Both the position numbers and the translations under genes were made by a program. The notes under the pieces are model-generated. The model was given only the letters and a program-made list of their open reading frames with translations, had not been told where the DNA came from and ran no database searches. Below are positions 23,557 to 37,000 of a stretch of 64,000 nt of DNA, piece after piece. Origin of the DNA: Posidonia oceanica (lineage: Eukaryota; Streptophyta; Magnoliopsida; Alismatales; Posidoniaceae). Each line of letters begins with the position of its first letter. The stretch's first letter is position 1. Location: assembly GCA_037176725.1 (NCBI GenBank), contig JAZBRS010000013.1, positions 12,403,001 through 12,467,000 on the forward strand, in the 5' to 3' direction.

Positions 23557-24902
23557 TCCACTGTCAAGGAGGGAGGAAACAAGGGCACTTGAGAGAAGCA
23601 CTGGACAAAAACTCCAGGTACCTATAATCAAAGCTGTTTATCAATCTGGATCATACACAGGCTTACAATACTGGCTGCCAGAGAAAGAGATGCGCATATC
23701 AAAGTAGATAAAGCAGTTCATATGCTACAGCTAACAATCAGATCACGGAATCCAAGCACATTCAGCTATGTAAAGGGGGCTTCACCTGCATAGGGCGAAG
23801 TCGCACAAAAGGCACTCTCGTCCTCGTCCGTGCAGAGCGAGGAAACAAAGGAGAGGGGCTTTGCCCATCCAGAGTGAAGTCACAAAAGGGGGTGCACTTC
23901 TCCTTGTCCATAGAGAGTGGGGAGCAAGCGAAAAGGGACTTCGTCCGCCCGGAGCGAAGTCACACAGAGATTAGGGGTGGTGCCTGACCGCACAGGCCCG
24001 ACAGCCTGTGAGGGCCCCTGAGGTGCCAAGGTTGTCGGCTACCTCTGAGGTGACTGCCCTGTCTCTGACTACTGACATACTCCTTGAGCTACTGCGCTGA
24101 AAGTGATAAACTGTTCTGAGGCTCGAAGGCGGTCAACCTGCCTAGGCAGAAGTACTGTCCCAGTGCCGGATTGAGCCTTGCAGAGTGGGAGGAAAAGTGC
24201 AAGAGGGATGATTGGATAGTAGATAGATGCATGCATGATCTATGCTAAATTTCTATTGCCCTCAGCATATGGAGTACTTGATGCCTGCTGCAAAAGAAAG
24301 GAGCAGTCTCTGATTCACCAGACTCTACTCGGATTCCTAACTGTTGGTGGCACTCTGGAATGGGTGATGGTTTTAATGTTAAGGTGGTGGTGAGGTGAGG
24401 ACAGGCTTCATGCCAAACTCTCGAGGACCTACACCTACTCTTCGACTCCTCTCCAAGGTAATTTGGAGGGACAGGGTCACACTGCTCGCCTCTATCTCTA
24501 AGGCTAAACTTCTGTCTTCGCCTTCTATCTTCTTCTTTTTTTGTGCCCGGGCTTAGACATGTATGCTTTTTTAGCTCACACTCTCTCACACCCTAGCATT
24601 TTATCTCCCTCTGGAGGTGTAAGTCCTAAGGGGTTTGGACATTTCGTCTGTCCTTACTGGACGGTGGCTCCCTCACTGGTTAGGACATCTAAGAAGTGTC
24701 AGGTGAGGTAGAGTGTACTCTTTCCAGAGCATGCAAGCATCTCCGATTTCATCACCAGGCTATGATAGTAATGCACATAATACATATACATCTCTCTCTT
24801 TTTGTTCTTTTTTTTTTTGCAAAATAAACATGACTAAAATGCATGTGAAAGCAAAATGCAAGAAGTGGGAGAGTAGGATCTCTGCAAGGTGATGGCGACA
24901 AG
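23557..24902 (-). other. C spacer between pol and PMD ORF
   Basis: No coding sequence. Positions 23779-23965 hold alternating inverted-repeat units: GGCTTC...GAAGTC types near 23779, 23856 and 23935 (the last GACTTCG/CGAAGTC is perfect) and CTCG/CGAG types between them, about 78 bp apart within a type. Positions about 24600-24770 match the block conserved in E and B. Around 24250 the CATATG region shared with E recurs. Confidence 0.6.
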
Positions 24903-27075
24903 CTACTGGTAGTACTTCTTGAGGTAGCATGCGTTGACCGGTTCTGATTGTTCAACCTGGTCCATGTCCTCAAGGACTGCTACACCGCCGAAGAAGACCC
25001 GCTTGATCAGAAAAGTGCCATGCCAGTTAGGCCGGAATTTGCCTCCGCCGTCTGGGAGATGGATGGCTCGAAGGACCATATCCCCTAGATGGAAGCTTCT
25101 GGGCCTAACCTTTTTCAGGTATGCTCTGGCCGAACGCTTCTAGTAACACTGAGCATGATGCATGGCCTGCAGCCTATGCTCATCAATCAGGTTCAACTGG
25201 ATGCAACGGCCTTCGACCCATTCTGCCACTTCTAGCTCAGCTTCTCGTAGGATCTGCAGTGAGGGGATCTCTACTTCAATAGGCAGTACTGCCTCTATGC
25301 CATAGACCAAGGAGTACGGGGTTGCTCCTATTGAGGTCCAGACTGATGTCCTGTACACCCAGAGTGCGTACAGAAGCTTGTCATGCTAGTCCTTGTGAGT
25401 CTCTGCCATCTTCTTCAAGATCTTGACAAGATTCTTGTTGGCGGACTCTACTACGCCGTTCATCTGTGGCCGATAAGTCGAGGATCGGTGATGTTTGATG
25501 TTGAAGCTCTGCAGGTAGTCTTTGATCCTCCTGGCTATGAAGTTTGAGCCATTATCAGAGATGAGCATGTGCGGGACCCCATACCGGGCTATGATGTTGT
25601 TTCTGATAAACTTCTCTGTAGCTACGGCAGTGACTGTCTTGTAGGAGGCTGCTTCCACCCACTTAGTAAAATAGTCGATCGCTACAAGAATGTAGCGATG
25701 ACCGTTGGAGGCTACTGGATGTATGGCGTCGATGACATCAATCCCCCAGGTGGAGAAAGGCCATGGCGAAGACATACTGTGCAATTGCTGTGGGGGAGCG
25801 TATATGAAGTTCCCATGGATTTGGCAGCTATGGCACCTGCACACAAATTGGTAGCAGTCTGCCTCCACGGTTCACCAGAAGTAGCCCTAAAGCATAATCT
25901 TCTTGGCCAGCAACACACCGTTCATGTGAGGGCCGCAGGTCCCTACATGGACTTGGAGCATCATTGTGTCGGCCTCTTTCTTGCCTACGCAACGTAGGAG
26001 CATCTGGTTGTAAGATCTTCTGTATTGATGTCCTACCCCCATCACATACTTTGACACCAGACGCGCCAAAGTCTTTCTGTCTGCCGCTGAGGCGTAAGGC
26101 GGGAGGCTGCCAGATTCTAGGAAGACCTTGATGTCATGGTACCACGGTAGTTCCTCTGCTGGATTTGCTTCCTCAATGCTCATGCAGTGTGTAGGCTGTT
26201 CCACACGAGTGACTGATACATCCACTGCATGATACTCGAGTATAGAAAGCCAAGATGCTAAGGTTGCCAGAGCATCTGCATAGGTGTTCCTGGCTCTATT
26301 CATGTATGTGAAGTGGATGCTTTCAAATTCTTCTATCAGCTTCAGTAGGCATTCATGGTATGGTATCAACTTAGGGTCTTTGGTCTTCCAATCACCGTTG
26401 ACCTGGGAGATGACCAGCATCGCATCTCCGTGTACATGTAGCTTGCGCACATCGTTCTCGAGTGCGACTTGCAGTCCCAGAATGCAGGCATCATACTCTG
26501 CCTCATTATTGGTGCAAGGGAATGTCATCTTCCTTGCAAATGGGATCAGCTCTCCCTGGGGCGTTGCTAGGACAGTGCCAATGCCTCTGCCTCTTCTATT
26601 GACTGCGCCATCGAAATACAGATGCCACTGTAGTTCGTCTTCAGGATCCTTCTTCTCTGAATCCTCCATGGCAAATAGAATGTCTTCATCACAGAACTGC
26701 GTCTGCGGAGGCTGATACTCAGGTAAGGGGAAGTCGAGCAGATGATCCGCCATGGCTTGCCCCTTCATGGATTTCTGCGTGACGAAGGCGATGTCATACT
26801 GAGACAATAGCACCTGCCACTTGACACATCGACCTACCATGGCCGGCTTCTGAAAGAGGAACTTGATGGGGTCGTGCCGACATAAGAGCTGGACCGGGTG
26901 TGCCATCATGTAGTGCCTTAGCTTCTGTATGGCCCAGACAAGAGATAGGTAGGTTTTCTCTATGGTGCTCTACTTGGCTTCGCAATCAGTGAATTTCTTG
27001 CTCAGGTAATAGATGGCACGCTCCTTTCCACCTGCTTCATCATGTTGGCCCAAGACGGCGCCCATGGAATACTGC
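24903..27075 (-). pseudogene. pol: C pol 3' half: RNase H, archaeal-type RNase H, integrase; broken
   Basis: Begins inside the gypsy RNase H (QYSMGAVLGQ), where element A inserted. The longest open piece (26909-25887) covers the rest of that RNase H, the second RNase H (LYFDGAVN, NNEAEYDACI, HGDAMLVISQ, YADALATLAS) and the integrase zinc region. The integrase core follows (GIDVI, SDNGSNF, GVVESANKN), then the C-terminal part ending KKYYQ at 24903. Stops include amber 26972-26970, two in the ML*GYFW* region just below 25900, and one near 25386. Non-functional. Confidence 0.9.
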
Positions 27076-30000
27076 TGTTGACACCCCATCTTGGTAGGCT
27101 TGGACCATTTGGAGCCCTCCTGGTGGTTGCTGGACTCAAACCTAACCCAAAACCAAACCCTAATCCTCTTCTTTACCCTCCAAAATCAGCCCATCTTGAC
27201 CTAAGCCTTTACCCCTCTTCCCAAGCTCAAAACCTAACCAAAACCCATAGGAAAACCCACCAACACCCACTTAGCAAGCCTACCCAAGAACCTAGAAATT
27301 TCCAAACCTAGACCATTCCCAAAAATCCTAGAAAACCTAGGTAAAACTCCCCTTTTTCTACACCTTAAAACCCTTCCAAAGCCTTCTTAGAATCAAACCA
27401 AAACTTCAGAACCAACACCTCAAACCCTAGACTACCCACTCACCAATTTTCACCCCATTCCAAGACCCTTAAGACCCCTTTTCATCCAAATTATCCTTTT
27501 CTCTCTCTGGGATTATCATTTTCTCTCTCCTCTCTCCCTCCTGATTATCATCTCTCTTTTCATCCCCTTTTTGCCCATTTTCTGGCCTGGCTGTGGGCCC
27601 CCTTTGTACTTCTATCCCTTCTCTACCTTATTCCTATTTTTACTTTATTTTTAGCCTTTTTCCTGAATTTTAAAAATCATTTCTCTCCAACCTATCTCTT
27701 TTCCTTTTATTTCCCTCTTTTCCCCTTTTCCTTCTTCCTTCTCTTTTCCTTTGCCTTCTCTTGCAAAAATCCATAAAAACCCCTAAAAATCTGTAAAACC
27801 CCAAAACGTAAAAGAAACAAATCAGAACCCTAAGAAAAATAATTAAAAAACATTAAACAAGCAATTAAAAACCTAAACTTAACTAAATCAAACTAAAAGG
27901 AAAACCAAGCATGTAAGCTAAAAAATGCAAAACAAATCAAAAGAAAACACTGAAGAATCAAGGAAAAAACTAAAATAAAACCAAAACCCACCAAAAGCAA
28001 AAACCCCATCAAAAGAATTAAAAAACAAACCCTAAAAAGAAGAATTAAAAAACAAACACTAAAACAAGTAATTAAAGAAACAAAGAGACTTAACCTAACA
28101 AACCTAAGAAAAAAAAAACAAATTGAAAGCTTAATTAAAAGGAAAAGAAAAACACATCTAAAAGACTTAAAAACACCTCAGCAAACTAGAAAAATCTAAC
28201 TAAAAAAAAAACTTCAAGAAAAATCAACAAATAAAAATCAAAGCATAATTTAAAAGACTTAAGAAAAAAAAAAACCTAAGAAGACTAAGACTTAAAAACC
28301 TAAAACCAATCCTGATTAATACGAAAATAAATCCTAAAAAATCCTAATCAATGTCCTGAGTATCTAACAAGAGAAACACAATTTTTAAAACAATTTAAAA
28401 CAAGGTTTAACAAACATTTAATCAAGTGAAAACCAATTAAAAGCAAAACCAAAACCCTAAAACCCCAATCAAGCCCAAAACACATTAATCAACCCAAAAT
28501 GGCCAGTAAAAAATTTAATTAAAATCCTAATCTACATCACAACCTTTCTAATATTTTTATTTATTTTTAGTTCATTTTTACTAATTTTATTTCCCCATTC
28601 TACCCTCTCTTCTTTCTTACTTCTCTTTTTCTTTCTTTCCTTTCCTTACTGGGCCCAATCCAGCCCGTTTTTCTTTTTTTCTTTTATTTCTTTTTTTCCT
28701 TCGGCCCGCAGCAGTCCGGCCCACGCCCCTCCTTCTTCCTCCTTCTCCTTTTGCAGTTTTTCTACAACCTTCTCCCGCGAACAGCTGCTACAGCCCTCCC
28801 TCCACCATTTGAATTTCGAGCTTCCGTCAGATCAGCAACAGCGGCTCGCCGCTCCTCTCTTCTCTCAGCACCTTTTCCGGGAGGCTTTAACTGCCTGTCG
28901 TCTCGCCGGCTGCATGTCTCCCTCAGCAGTAGTGGATCGCGCCGGTGGAATTTTAATTCCAGAGCACGCAAGCAAGCCGGAGAGCAGCAGATAAAAGCCT
29001 CGTTCAGCACCTCCTTCAATGCCCCTTTGATCATCCGAGAGAGAGAGCTGAAAATCCAGAGAATTCCCAAGCAAATCTCCTTCTTCTCCCTCTGATTTTC
29101 AGCAACACTTCCCTTTCTTTTTCTCCCTGAAACCAAGCCCGTTCCAGCATCCAACTCTCTTCCATTTCATCCCCCAAATTCACCCAACACACCAGCATTC
29201 CTCCTCCATCATTTCCCAGCCTTTCCTTCCCTGTAAACACTCCAGTTCTCCCGAACTTCCATCACTGAAACCAGCTGCAACCCAACACCTCCTCTCCTGA
29301 AAATTGCCTTCACCACAGACCTCCAATCCTAACCGAATCTTCCCTAGATATTCACCTAAACTCCACCTCCCCAAGGCACCCGACCTTCAGCCTAGCAACC
29401 CACCACCGCACCTACACGCCACCACAAACAGTTGCCTCCCTCTCTGACCAGAAAACCCACCAGCTTGCAATCTCCACCCACAGCCTCCCAAAACCCAATT
29501 CGACCGCCCAGAACCCTTCAACAGACCTCCAGCAATCTTCCAGAAGTCGCCGTTCAGCCTGAGGAGTAGCAGACACTCCCCCCGGCCTCCGGCTGCCACT
29601 CTGAACCCACGACCTGCCGAATCTCTCTCCGGTCTGCACAGCTCGCGTCTGATCATCTGGGAAGCTCCGGAGGGCCGTTCTGAGGTGACTCCAGCCCTCG
29701 TGAGCAGCGGACAGAGCCCGCAGCGACCGGACGGACCCCACCGGCGACCCCTGAAGCCACCTACGTCGGGAGGGCATCTCAGACGCGGACCCAGGTAAAA
29801 GTTTCTTCCCCTAGTCCCCTTTTCTTCCCCCGCTGCTTCTCAGCCCCTTAGAAGTAGGTTTCCAGCCCTCCAGACGTTCCTGCAGCTCACCGGTCTTCCC
29901 GTCTTCTCCGGCGCCGGTCCCCTGATCTCCGGACGCTCCGCCCAGCAGAACGGACTCCCGACGATTCCCAAAGCTCCGCACAGTCGCCGGCTACGTCCTC

Positions 30001-32720
30001 CGCCGTCTCGCGCCTCCCCAAGCCCCCTGTGTCGGCGGTGGTGAGCGCCGGTGGCTCACTGCTACAGTGCCAGCCACCGCCGGCAAATCACTGTGCATTT
30101 ATCTTCTTAGTTATAAGATTTCTGTGCAGATATTGCATGTTTGCCTTAGGTTTTTTAATTTTTGCGTTTCAGTCCTCTGTCCATTTAATATGCTTAGTTT
30201 TTAATTAAAAACCATGCTAAATTGCTGCTTTTATCTCTGCTTTTCAGTATTTTCTTTCCAGTCCTTTTACTGTGATGTGCTGTTGTAACTCTTTGCATTT
30301 TAGCCCTTCTGTTTTTTATTTTTGCATATAAGTCCTGCCCTAAATCAGTTCATTTAATTGCATGCATTTTACCATATGAAATTGCATTCTGCATCCCTGC
30401 ATGTTTTTGATTTTGCATATAGGTCCATGCACTGTAGAAACTTAGGTTTTATTTTTTATTTTTGCTTGTTGTATTGCATTTTCTTCCCTCTGTTTTCTGG
30501 CATTTGCATTTAGGTCCATTTTAAATGGACAGTAACCATTTGCATGCATTTTTGCTTACTGCATTGCATTTTGGCCCCTGTTTTTTTTCAGAAATTACAC
30601 ATCAGTCCTTTATCAGTGTTTTCAGAGCATATTTACCATACAAAATTGCATATTTGACCCCTGCATGATTCAAAAATCACACATAGGTCCTTGCATCTTT
30701 TAAAAACCATGTAAAAAGACTGTTTTGCCCCTAAAGTTGCATCTTAGCTCCTATGCTTACAAAATTGCATGTAGACCCTCCACTTGCATTCCCAGACTCC
30801 CCAGGACCCTGTTTTCTGGAAAATTTGCACTTTAGACCCCAGTTTTTTCCAAAATTGCACCCTAATTTCTTTTTGTTTTCAAAACTTCTTCCAATGCATA
30901 CCCTCTTTTCAAATTAGCTTTCTGAGCCCAGTCTTTTGCAAAATAACCCTCTGCCCTCTCCTGTTTTCAAAACCCTCCTCTGTGGACCCCATCTTTTGTG
31001 AAAATTTGCATTTTAGCCCCTTTGCTTTTTCAAAAATGCTTTTGAACTCCTGTCTTTTCCAAGTTTGTTCCCCTTGTTTCTTCTTGCTTTTGCATGCATT
31101 CTGCATCCATTTAGCTTTGCATTTTCGCATCTCTCTGCACACACTAAGCACTTCTAGCTCCCCTTCACTTGGGAGGACCTTTTGCACACCCCTAGGACCT
31201 CTTGAACACTTAGATCTGTTCTTCTCCCCTGTTCTGGCCCTCCTGCCTTGAAGCTGCGATATCTTCCGATCCGGCCGTTGGATCTTCTCAAGCAAGCTGC
31301 CCAGGCGACCGCAGCAAAGCGCTCTTCAGCATGGACCAAGCAGATCTCAGATCAGGCTCCCGGATTTCCAGGTATGTCCTCCTAAACTCATGCATTGCAT
31401 TCATTTGCATGCTATTTGCATAGTTTTCCTCGTTTCCGATTTTTGTCTCTTTGAGCATGTAGAATAGGGCCTCCTCTTCTTGTCTATCAACTCAGATCTC
31501 CGTTTCGCGTTTCCCTATGTGTTTTGTGTTGAGTTTTCCCTGGATTTACCACTTAATGTGACTTTCTTCCCCCTTTTCCACGATCCGATCGCATCGCGAA
31601 CTTTGGGCAGCATGCGAGACACACCGTGGAACGGTTTAGTGGGAAATGGTCGCAAGAGAGGTGGTAATCCCCCCGTTTGCTCACTCTCCCCTTTGTAGGT
31701 CTTCACACATACTCTGTGTGGCCCCGAACAGCGCCTGTTCTCACACATGCGTTGTTCTGCTTCTCCTCTTACTGCTTCTAATCTTTTCCTTGCATTTGCA
31801 TTCGCACGGCTTTTTCCGAGGTTTTATCTCGCAGCTTTTGGCACCATTTTGCGTGTCCGCTCTCGTCTTGGAGACGTTTTGCGTGCCTGCTTTGTCTTTC
31901 GCGCCGTTTTGCGCGCTCGCCCTGTTTTTGGCACAGTTTTGCGTGCCCGTCATCGCCTTTTGCACCGATTTGCGTGCCGCCTTGCTTTCTCGCCTGTTTT
32001 GCGTGCCGATCTTGTCTTTTTGCACCATTTTGCGCGCTTTCTTGTTTTTCGCCTCGTTTTGCGTGTTTTACGCCGTTTTCTCTTGCATGTTGATCGCATT
32101 GCATGGTTTTGCCGCTGTTTTGCTTTTTCGCTTGCATTTGCATATACGGCTGTGATGCTTACTGCCTGGAGTTCTCACGAGCCAGGTTTCGCCCGGTTCG
32201 GAACACAGACAGCGTAGCTGAGCACTTAGACAGCACGTTTACTTCCTTGCCCTGCATCTCTCCACTTAGAGCACACCTTGAGCATTCATTTAGGCATTCA
32301 TAGGCACATAGGCATTCAATCCTGCATTTCCCTGCGTATGCGAGCGTAAGCCTAGAAAGACCGATTCTCGGGCGTGTCGGGGGTGCCTAACACCTTCCCC
32401 GCACGTAACAGGAGTCCTTGCCCTGTCTTTTGGCCCGCAATGACCGTACTGCCCTTATCCTAGGCTAGAGTCATCTCATTTGCATGTATTTGCATTTGTT
32501 TCCTTTGCATTGCTTTGCTTTTCATTTCTTGCTTGGTTTTGCGTGTTAATTCACGCATTTCCCCCGATTTTCCTTGTCTCCCGTTAATAGACATGGTGGC
32601 GACTCTGATTTGTCTTATCTTTCTCTTTTCTCCTCGATTTCAAGTGTTTTCGAGTCGAGCCTCTTCCTCGGATCCAATCGCCGCTAAATAGCAAGCCTGA
32701 TTCCGATCGGGATCGCTACA
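27076..32720 (+). repeat. A 5' LTR
   Basis: Starts TGTTGACACCCCATCTTGG, ends GATCGCTACA, 5,645 bp; a PBS follows after one base. Same family as F (solo LTR) by start sequence and domain order, differing mainly in repeat number. Contents: C-rich start; pyrimidine-/A-rich core 27490-28680; GC-rich part about 28700-30060; T-rich degenerate repeats 30120-31080; 30-bp array 31815-32080; conserved 3' end. No gene supported. Confidence 0.9.
31815..32080. repeat. 30-bp minisatellite in LTR A, about 9 units
   Basis: Degenerate units around TTTTGCGTGCC every roughly 30 bp, homologous to 17459-18000 and 43530-44500. It has about half the unit number of F and more variation. Confidence 0.8.
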
Positions 32721-32721
32721 G

Positions 32722-32739
32722 TGGCGACTCCGCTGGGGA
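32722..32739 (+). other. A primer-binding site (tRNA-Arg-like)
   Basis: TGGCGACTCCGCTGGGGA, one base after the LTR end. It differs at one position from the complement of the plant tRNA-Arg 3' end as I remember it. Ogre elements are known to use tRNA-Arg. Confidence 0.8.
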
Positions 32740-34050
32740 TAGCTAGACTCCGGCTTTCGTTCCCGGCTTTTCACTCGCCTGTTTTTGCAGTTTTGCCTGT
32801 CTTGTGTGCCTTCTTTGCCTGCTTTGCTCGTTTTTCTGTGCAAACTCCTAGAAAGTCGCTTTGTGGCTACTTTGCTTAGGTTTTTGCACCTCTTTCGTCT
32901 CGGTTTGCGCTCCCTTTCGCTTGGCTTTGCTTCTCTGCTTGTTTATTTACTTATTGTCTTGCTTATGCTCTTACTTCCTTTACAGCTTACTTGTCTTTAT
33001 TTTCTTTGCCTTACTTGCTTATTATTGTTTAATTATCGCACATTGCATGTCTACATACTTGTTTGGCAACGATACATGCTTTTTGAATGTTGAATGCTTC
33101 TTTTACACCTTTGCTATGTCACTACGCACGCACATGCCTTGCATACATGCCTTCTGACTTGATGAATGTTTTTTCTTCACCATTATGCTCACAAACACTT
33201 GCACATGTCATGTACTTGCCTTTTGTTGTGTTGTATGATTGTCTGCCTGCCATTCTTGACTGATTTTCTTGCCTTTCGCACATGCCATGCCTAGGATAGT
33301 AGAAACTTGTTTGCTCTCCCCATGGTTAACTAAAAACCGCAAGTAAAAAGAACTCCTAGGAGCTACTAGAGACTCTGAACAATCCTTCACTCCCTCTGGT
33401 TAATAAAATGTGCAAGATAAAAGACTTTAATCATTTGCATAAGCATCATATAGGGCATGCATTCTTCTCATCTGAGTCCACCTATTAGTCTGCGAAGGAC
33501 GGTCCCGGCTTCTTGTTCCACCGCTTTGGGCGTGGCACGAGCCAGTCGGTCTGTCCCCCCTCGTCCGGGGGTCGTGTCGGTGTTAGTAGAGGGTACCACC
33601 CACGCTTTGGCGGGGTAGAGGCCACCAACGCACCACCCTGTCATTTCCTGAGCTTTGGGCCGGGAGTTAGACAGGGAACCTACTTTTCTGACCTGAGTCG
33701 GTGACCTGTACACCCAGGGATACCCGAAGTAGATTACCTTACTAGGACACACTAGTTAGGTGAGGGGGGCATACTAGAAAGCATGCATATCATTCATGCC
33801 ATTTAACTAACTCATTTGCATTCATCTTTTAGTTTCTAACCCCTAATTTCCTTCTGTTGTGTCAGCGTGACCGGTAAAGCGAGTTTCCCTATGCCAGAGC
33901 TCGAGTACCGACCCTCGTTGACACCCCTTGTGCGACTTCATTCGCGACCATTCCCCCTCTGAGCAATCCACATTTGTGACGATAGCTCCTCTTAGGACTC
34001 ACCGCTTGAACACTCGTCGCAGCCCTATTCTCACGCGATCTAGGTCAGCA
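32740..34050 (+). other. A 5' leader (untranslated)
   Basis: No supported ORF. T-rich to about 33300, then a conserved segment (33440-33790) shared with B and, in opposite orientation, E. Immediately upstream of gag the sequence stays open but lacks a conserved start. Confidence 0.6.
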
Positions 34051-37000
34051 ATGGCCCAGTACGTTAGTGAGCCTCTTTTCACTCCTGTCACGGAGGGTGT
34101 TTCCATTCCGGCCCCTCCGGTTGCTCCTTCTGTCCCCCTTGTTCCCCCTCCGACGCTAGGGTTTCCTCCCCTGACGTCTCTAGGTTCTCAGTACGTCCCG
34201 GGACAGTGGCAAGCATCTCTTCCTCCGGATCCGGTCGCCGAATCCATCTTGACGACCGTTACTCGCGTTTCGGAGACGCCACTGCCCCCTCCATCCCAGG
34301 GATACGTCGCTTTCGACATCCCTTCCACCATCGCTGCGACCTTTGCTGTAGAATCCTTCCCTCCCGGACAGTCTGTGTCCGTGCCACTTGTTTCTCAGCC
34401 TTCGCCGGCACTGCACTTCAGCGTCCCCACTGGCGAGACGCCCGAGGCGCAGTACCAGCACCTGATGGAGCTCGCCCAGAAACTGCAGGGCATGGCTCTA
34501 TCAGTTCGTCCTTCTTCCATTCCTGTCGTTCCTGAGGTTCCTCTGAGGCCAGTTCCTGCATTCCATGCATCGACCTCCACACCTCCGCCTCGTCCATCGT
34601 CTCAACTGCTCACGGTTCCGACGATGGGGGCTCGTTTACCGCCTCCTGCTGCACAACACTTAGCACAGCATGCTCCACTTCCCTCTGGTGGTCAGTCTTT
34701 TGGACCGGCAGGAGCCCAGTACCTCACTGGCTCGCTGTCTGGCGCTCCGCCTGTACAGCAACTGGTGCTCCGTCATCCTACCCCTATCACAGCACAGCAT
34801 GGCATCTACTCTTCTCCTCTGCACCAAGTCCAGCATCCTGCATACACTCCTGCATACACAGTCCCCCAGCACGGATACGCCGGCCATCCCACTGCTCCAC
34901 CAGGCGACGCTATGGTAGATCCGGAGGAGCACTTAGGTGCGACCCATTCGGCGTATGCGCTCGCTACCCCTGCTGATCCCTCTCCTACAGCAGCAATCCC
35001 AAACCCCATCAATAACCGGATGGACGTCTTGGAGAAAGCACTACGACTAGTGCAGGGTACTGAGCACCAGACCTACCAATTCCGAGACCTCTGCTGCTTT
35101 CCAGAGGCGGTACTCCCTCCGAAGTTCAAAATCCCGGACTTCGAGAAGTATAATGGTAGGGGCTGCCCCGTAGCACACTTGAAGGCGTATTGCGGTGATC
35201 TCGCTCAGCTTCAGGCTGACGAGAGGTTGCTGATCCGCTTGTTCCAGAAGAGTTTGACCGGGCCGGCACTCAAGTGGTTCACATCACTCGATATGTCAGC
35301 CATCAAGACTTGGAACGACCTCAGTCAGGCGTTCCTGGAGCAATACTCCTTCAACCTCGATCTTGTCCCAAAGAGGGCGGACTTGATCGCCATCAAGCAG
35401 AATTCTGGCGAGCCGTTCGGGGAGTACGTCGGCCGCTGGCGCGCCCTTGCCTCTCAGGTTCGAGATAGACCCTCTGACGAGGAGTCTATCGAGATCGTTA
35501 TCAAAGGGGCGCAGCCGTCTCTCGGAGCTCTGCTTAGCATTCAGCCAGTCACTACTTTCGCGGCACTCATCAGAGCTGGAGCGCGCGTAGAGAGTTCTTT
35601 GCGGAGTGGCAACTTCCCGGCTCTCTCTGCGTTCGCTAAGCAGGCAGCGATCAGTAGCAGCAGTGCCAACAGCAGCATCTCCAACAACAACAACAGCGGC
35701 AGCAACAGCAACCGCCCGAAGAGGAAGGATTCGCCGAAACCCGCTGTTGCATTCGTCGATTCTCCTGCTGTGCCTGTTCGCTTGCCGTCTCGGCCTGCCC
35801 CAGCTCAGATGGTGTACGCTCCTGCACCTAGGAATCCACACACACCGCACATCACAACCACCGCTAGACCGGTCTATCCTGCCGCACCGGTTCAGCAAGG
35901 CCCGTACCCGAGGCAAAGAAGACCACCCACTGAGAGGCGGAATTTCACCCCACTGGTGGAACCACTCACGGTCATCTTGCCAAAGGTGGCATCGCTCCTG
36001 AAGTTCCCAGAGGTTCGTCCGCCGCCAAGCCCTCTGCTGCATTGGTTTAGGTCGGACCTCTTCTGCAATTTCCATCGAAGCGTCGGGCATTCGACGGACA
36101 ATTGCTTCTCCCTGCGGAACGCAATTCAGGACCTGATCGAATCGGGAACGATTGTGATCGACACGCACGAGGCATCCACTCAAGCACACACTCATGCATC
36201 TGCACACTCAGCTGTTCCCCCTCATTCTGGCATCACCCGCCAACCCTTACCGGAGCACTCTTATCCAGGAGGGGCAGGAACCTCAGGCATCCACTCTGTC
36301 TTTCCATCTGGGCCTGCTACCTCTGTGGTAGACCCTTCTGATCTCATCTCTGACATCTCTGAGCCTTTCCCAGTCAGTCTCTATCTCGCGGCAGTTGCCG
36401 GCTCCGAGTAGGGAATTCACTTGATCCGACTGCGTGCCAGTCCGGAGCGCCCTCTCGCGCCTCCCACCGTGCTTCCCCAGGCTCAATCCCCTGTGCACCT
36501 TCTAGCTAGGGCCCAGCCTAGTTCCCCCATCCACCTCTTAGGGCGACCTCAGCTACACCTTCTAGGCAGACCTCAACCTGCCCCAGCCTTCCCACCCCGA
36601 CAACCATGCCCTCTAAAGAGACCTCAGTACCCTGTAGGTCCCCCTGTAACCTCTCCTGTGCTCGCAGCACGTGCTCCAGTCGTCATTGATTTGACCCTGG
36701 ACACCCATCGCGTCCCTTACAGCTACGCCACAGAGATGTGCGCGGAAGTAACGCGATCGGGGAGGGTTTACAGGCCCCCAACACCGGCAATTAGGCCAAC
36801 TCACCCTAGACCTGTTATGCCCCCACCCTCTAGCCAACCCATAGTAGGTCCAACTCCAGACCAACTTGTAGCTAGCCAAATCCCTATCCAGCCTGTAGAA
36901 ACCCAGCTTCTTGCCACTACCCCCTTAGAGCCTGCCAGAACTACCCCTCCCCTTGCCAAAAAGAGCCAACCTAAGGCAGACTTGACCTCCCAGCTTAAGA

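Larger units (their letters stand above)
22785..27075 (-). mobile_element. Element C: Tat/Ogre-type retrotransposon, internal 3' half
   Basis: Minus strand: from within RNase H (27075) through second RNase H and integrase (pol stop at 24903), spacer, PMD ORF to 22785. It is cut on both sides by other elements' LTR starts: A at 27076 and D at 22784. It is therefore the oldest layer of the nest. Its gag, PR, RT and 5' LTR should lie to the right of the window, beyond A and B; the end of its PMD ORF and its 3' LTR should lie to the left. Confidence 0.85.

Noticed and set aside
35296..36207. 303-residue minus-strand frame opposite A gag (and its copy opposite B gag)
   Set aside because: Antisense shadow of the conserved gag reading frame.
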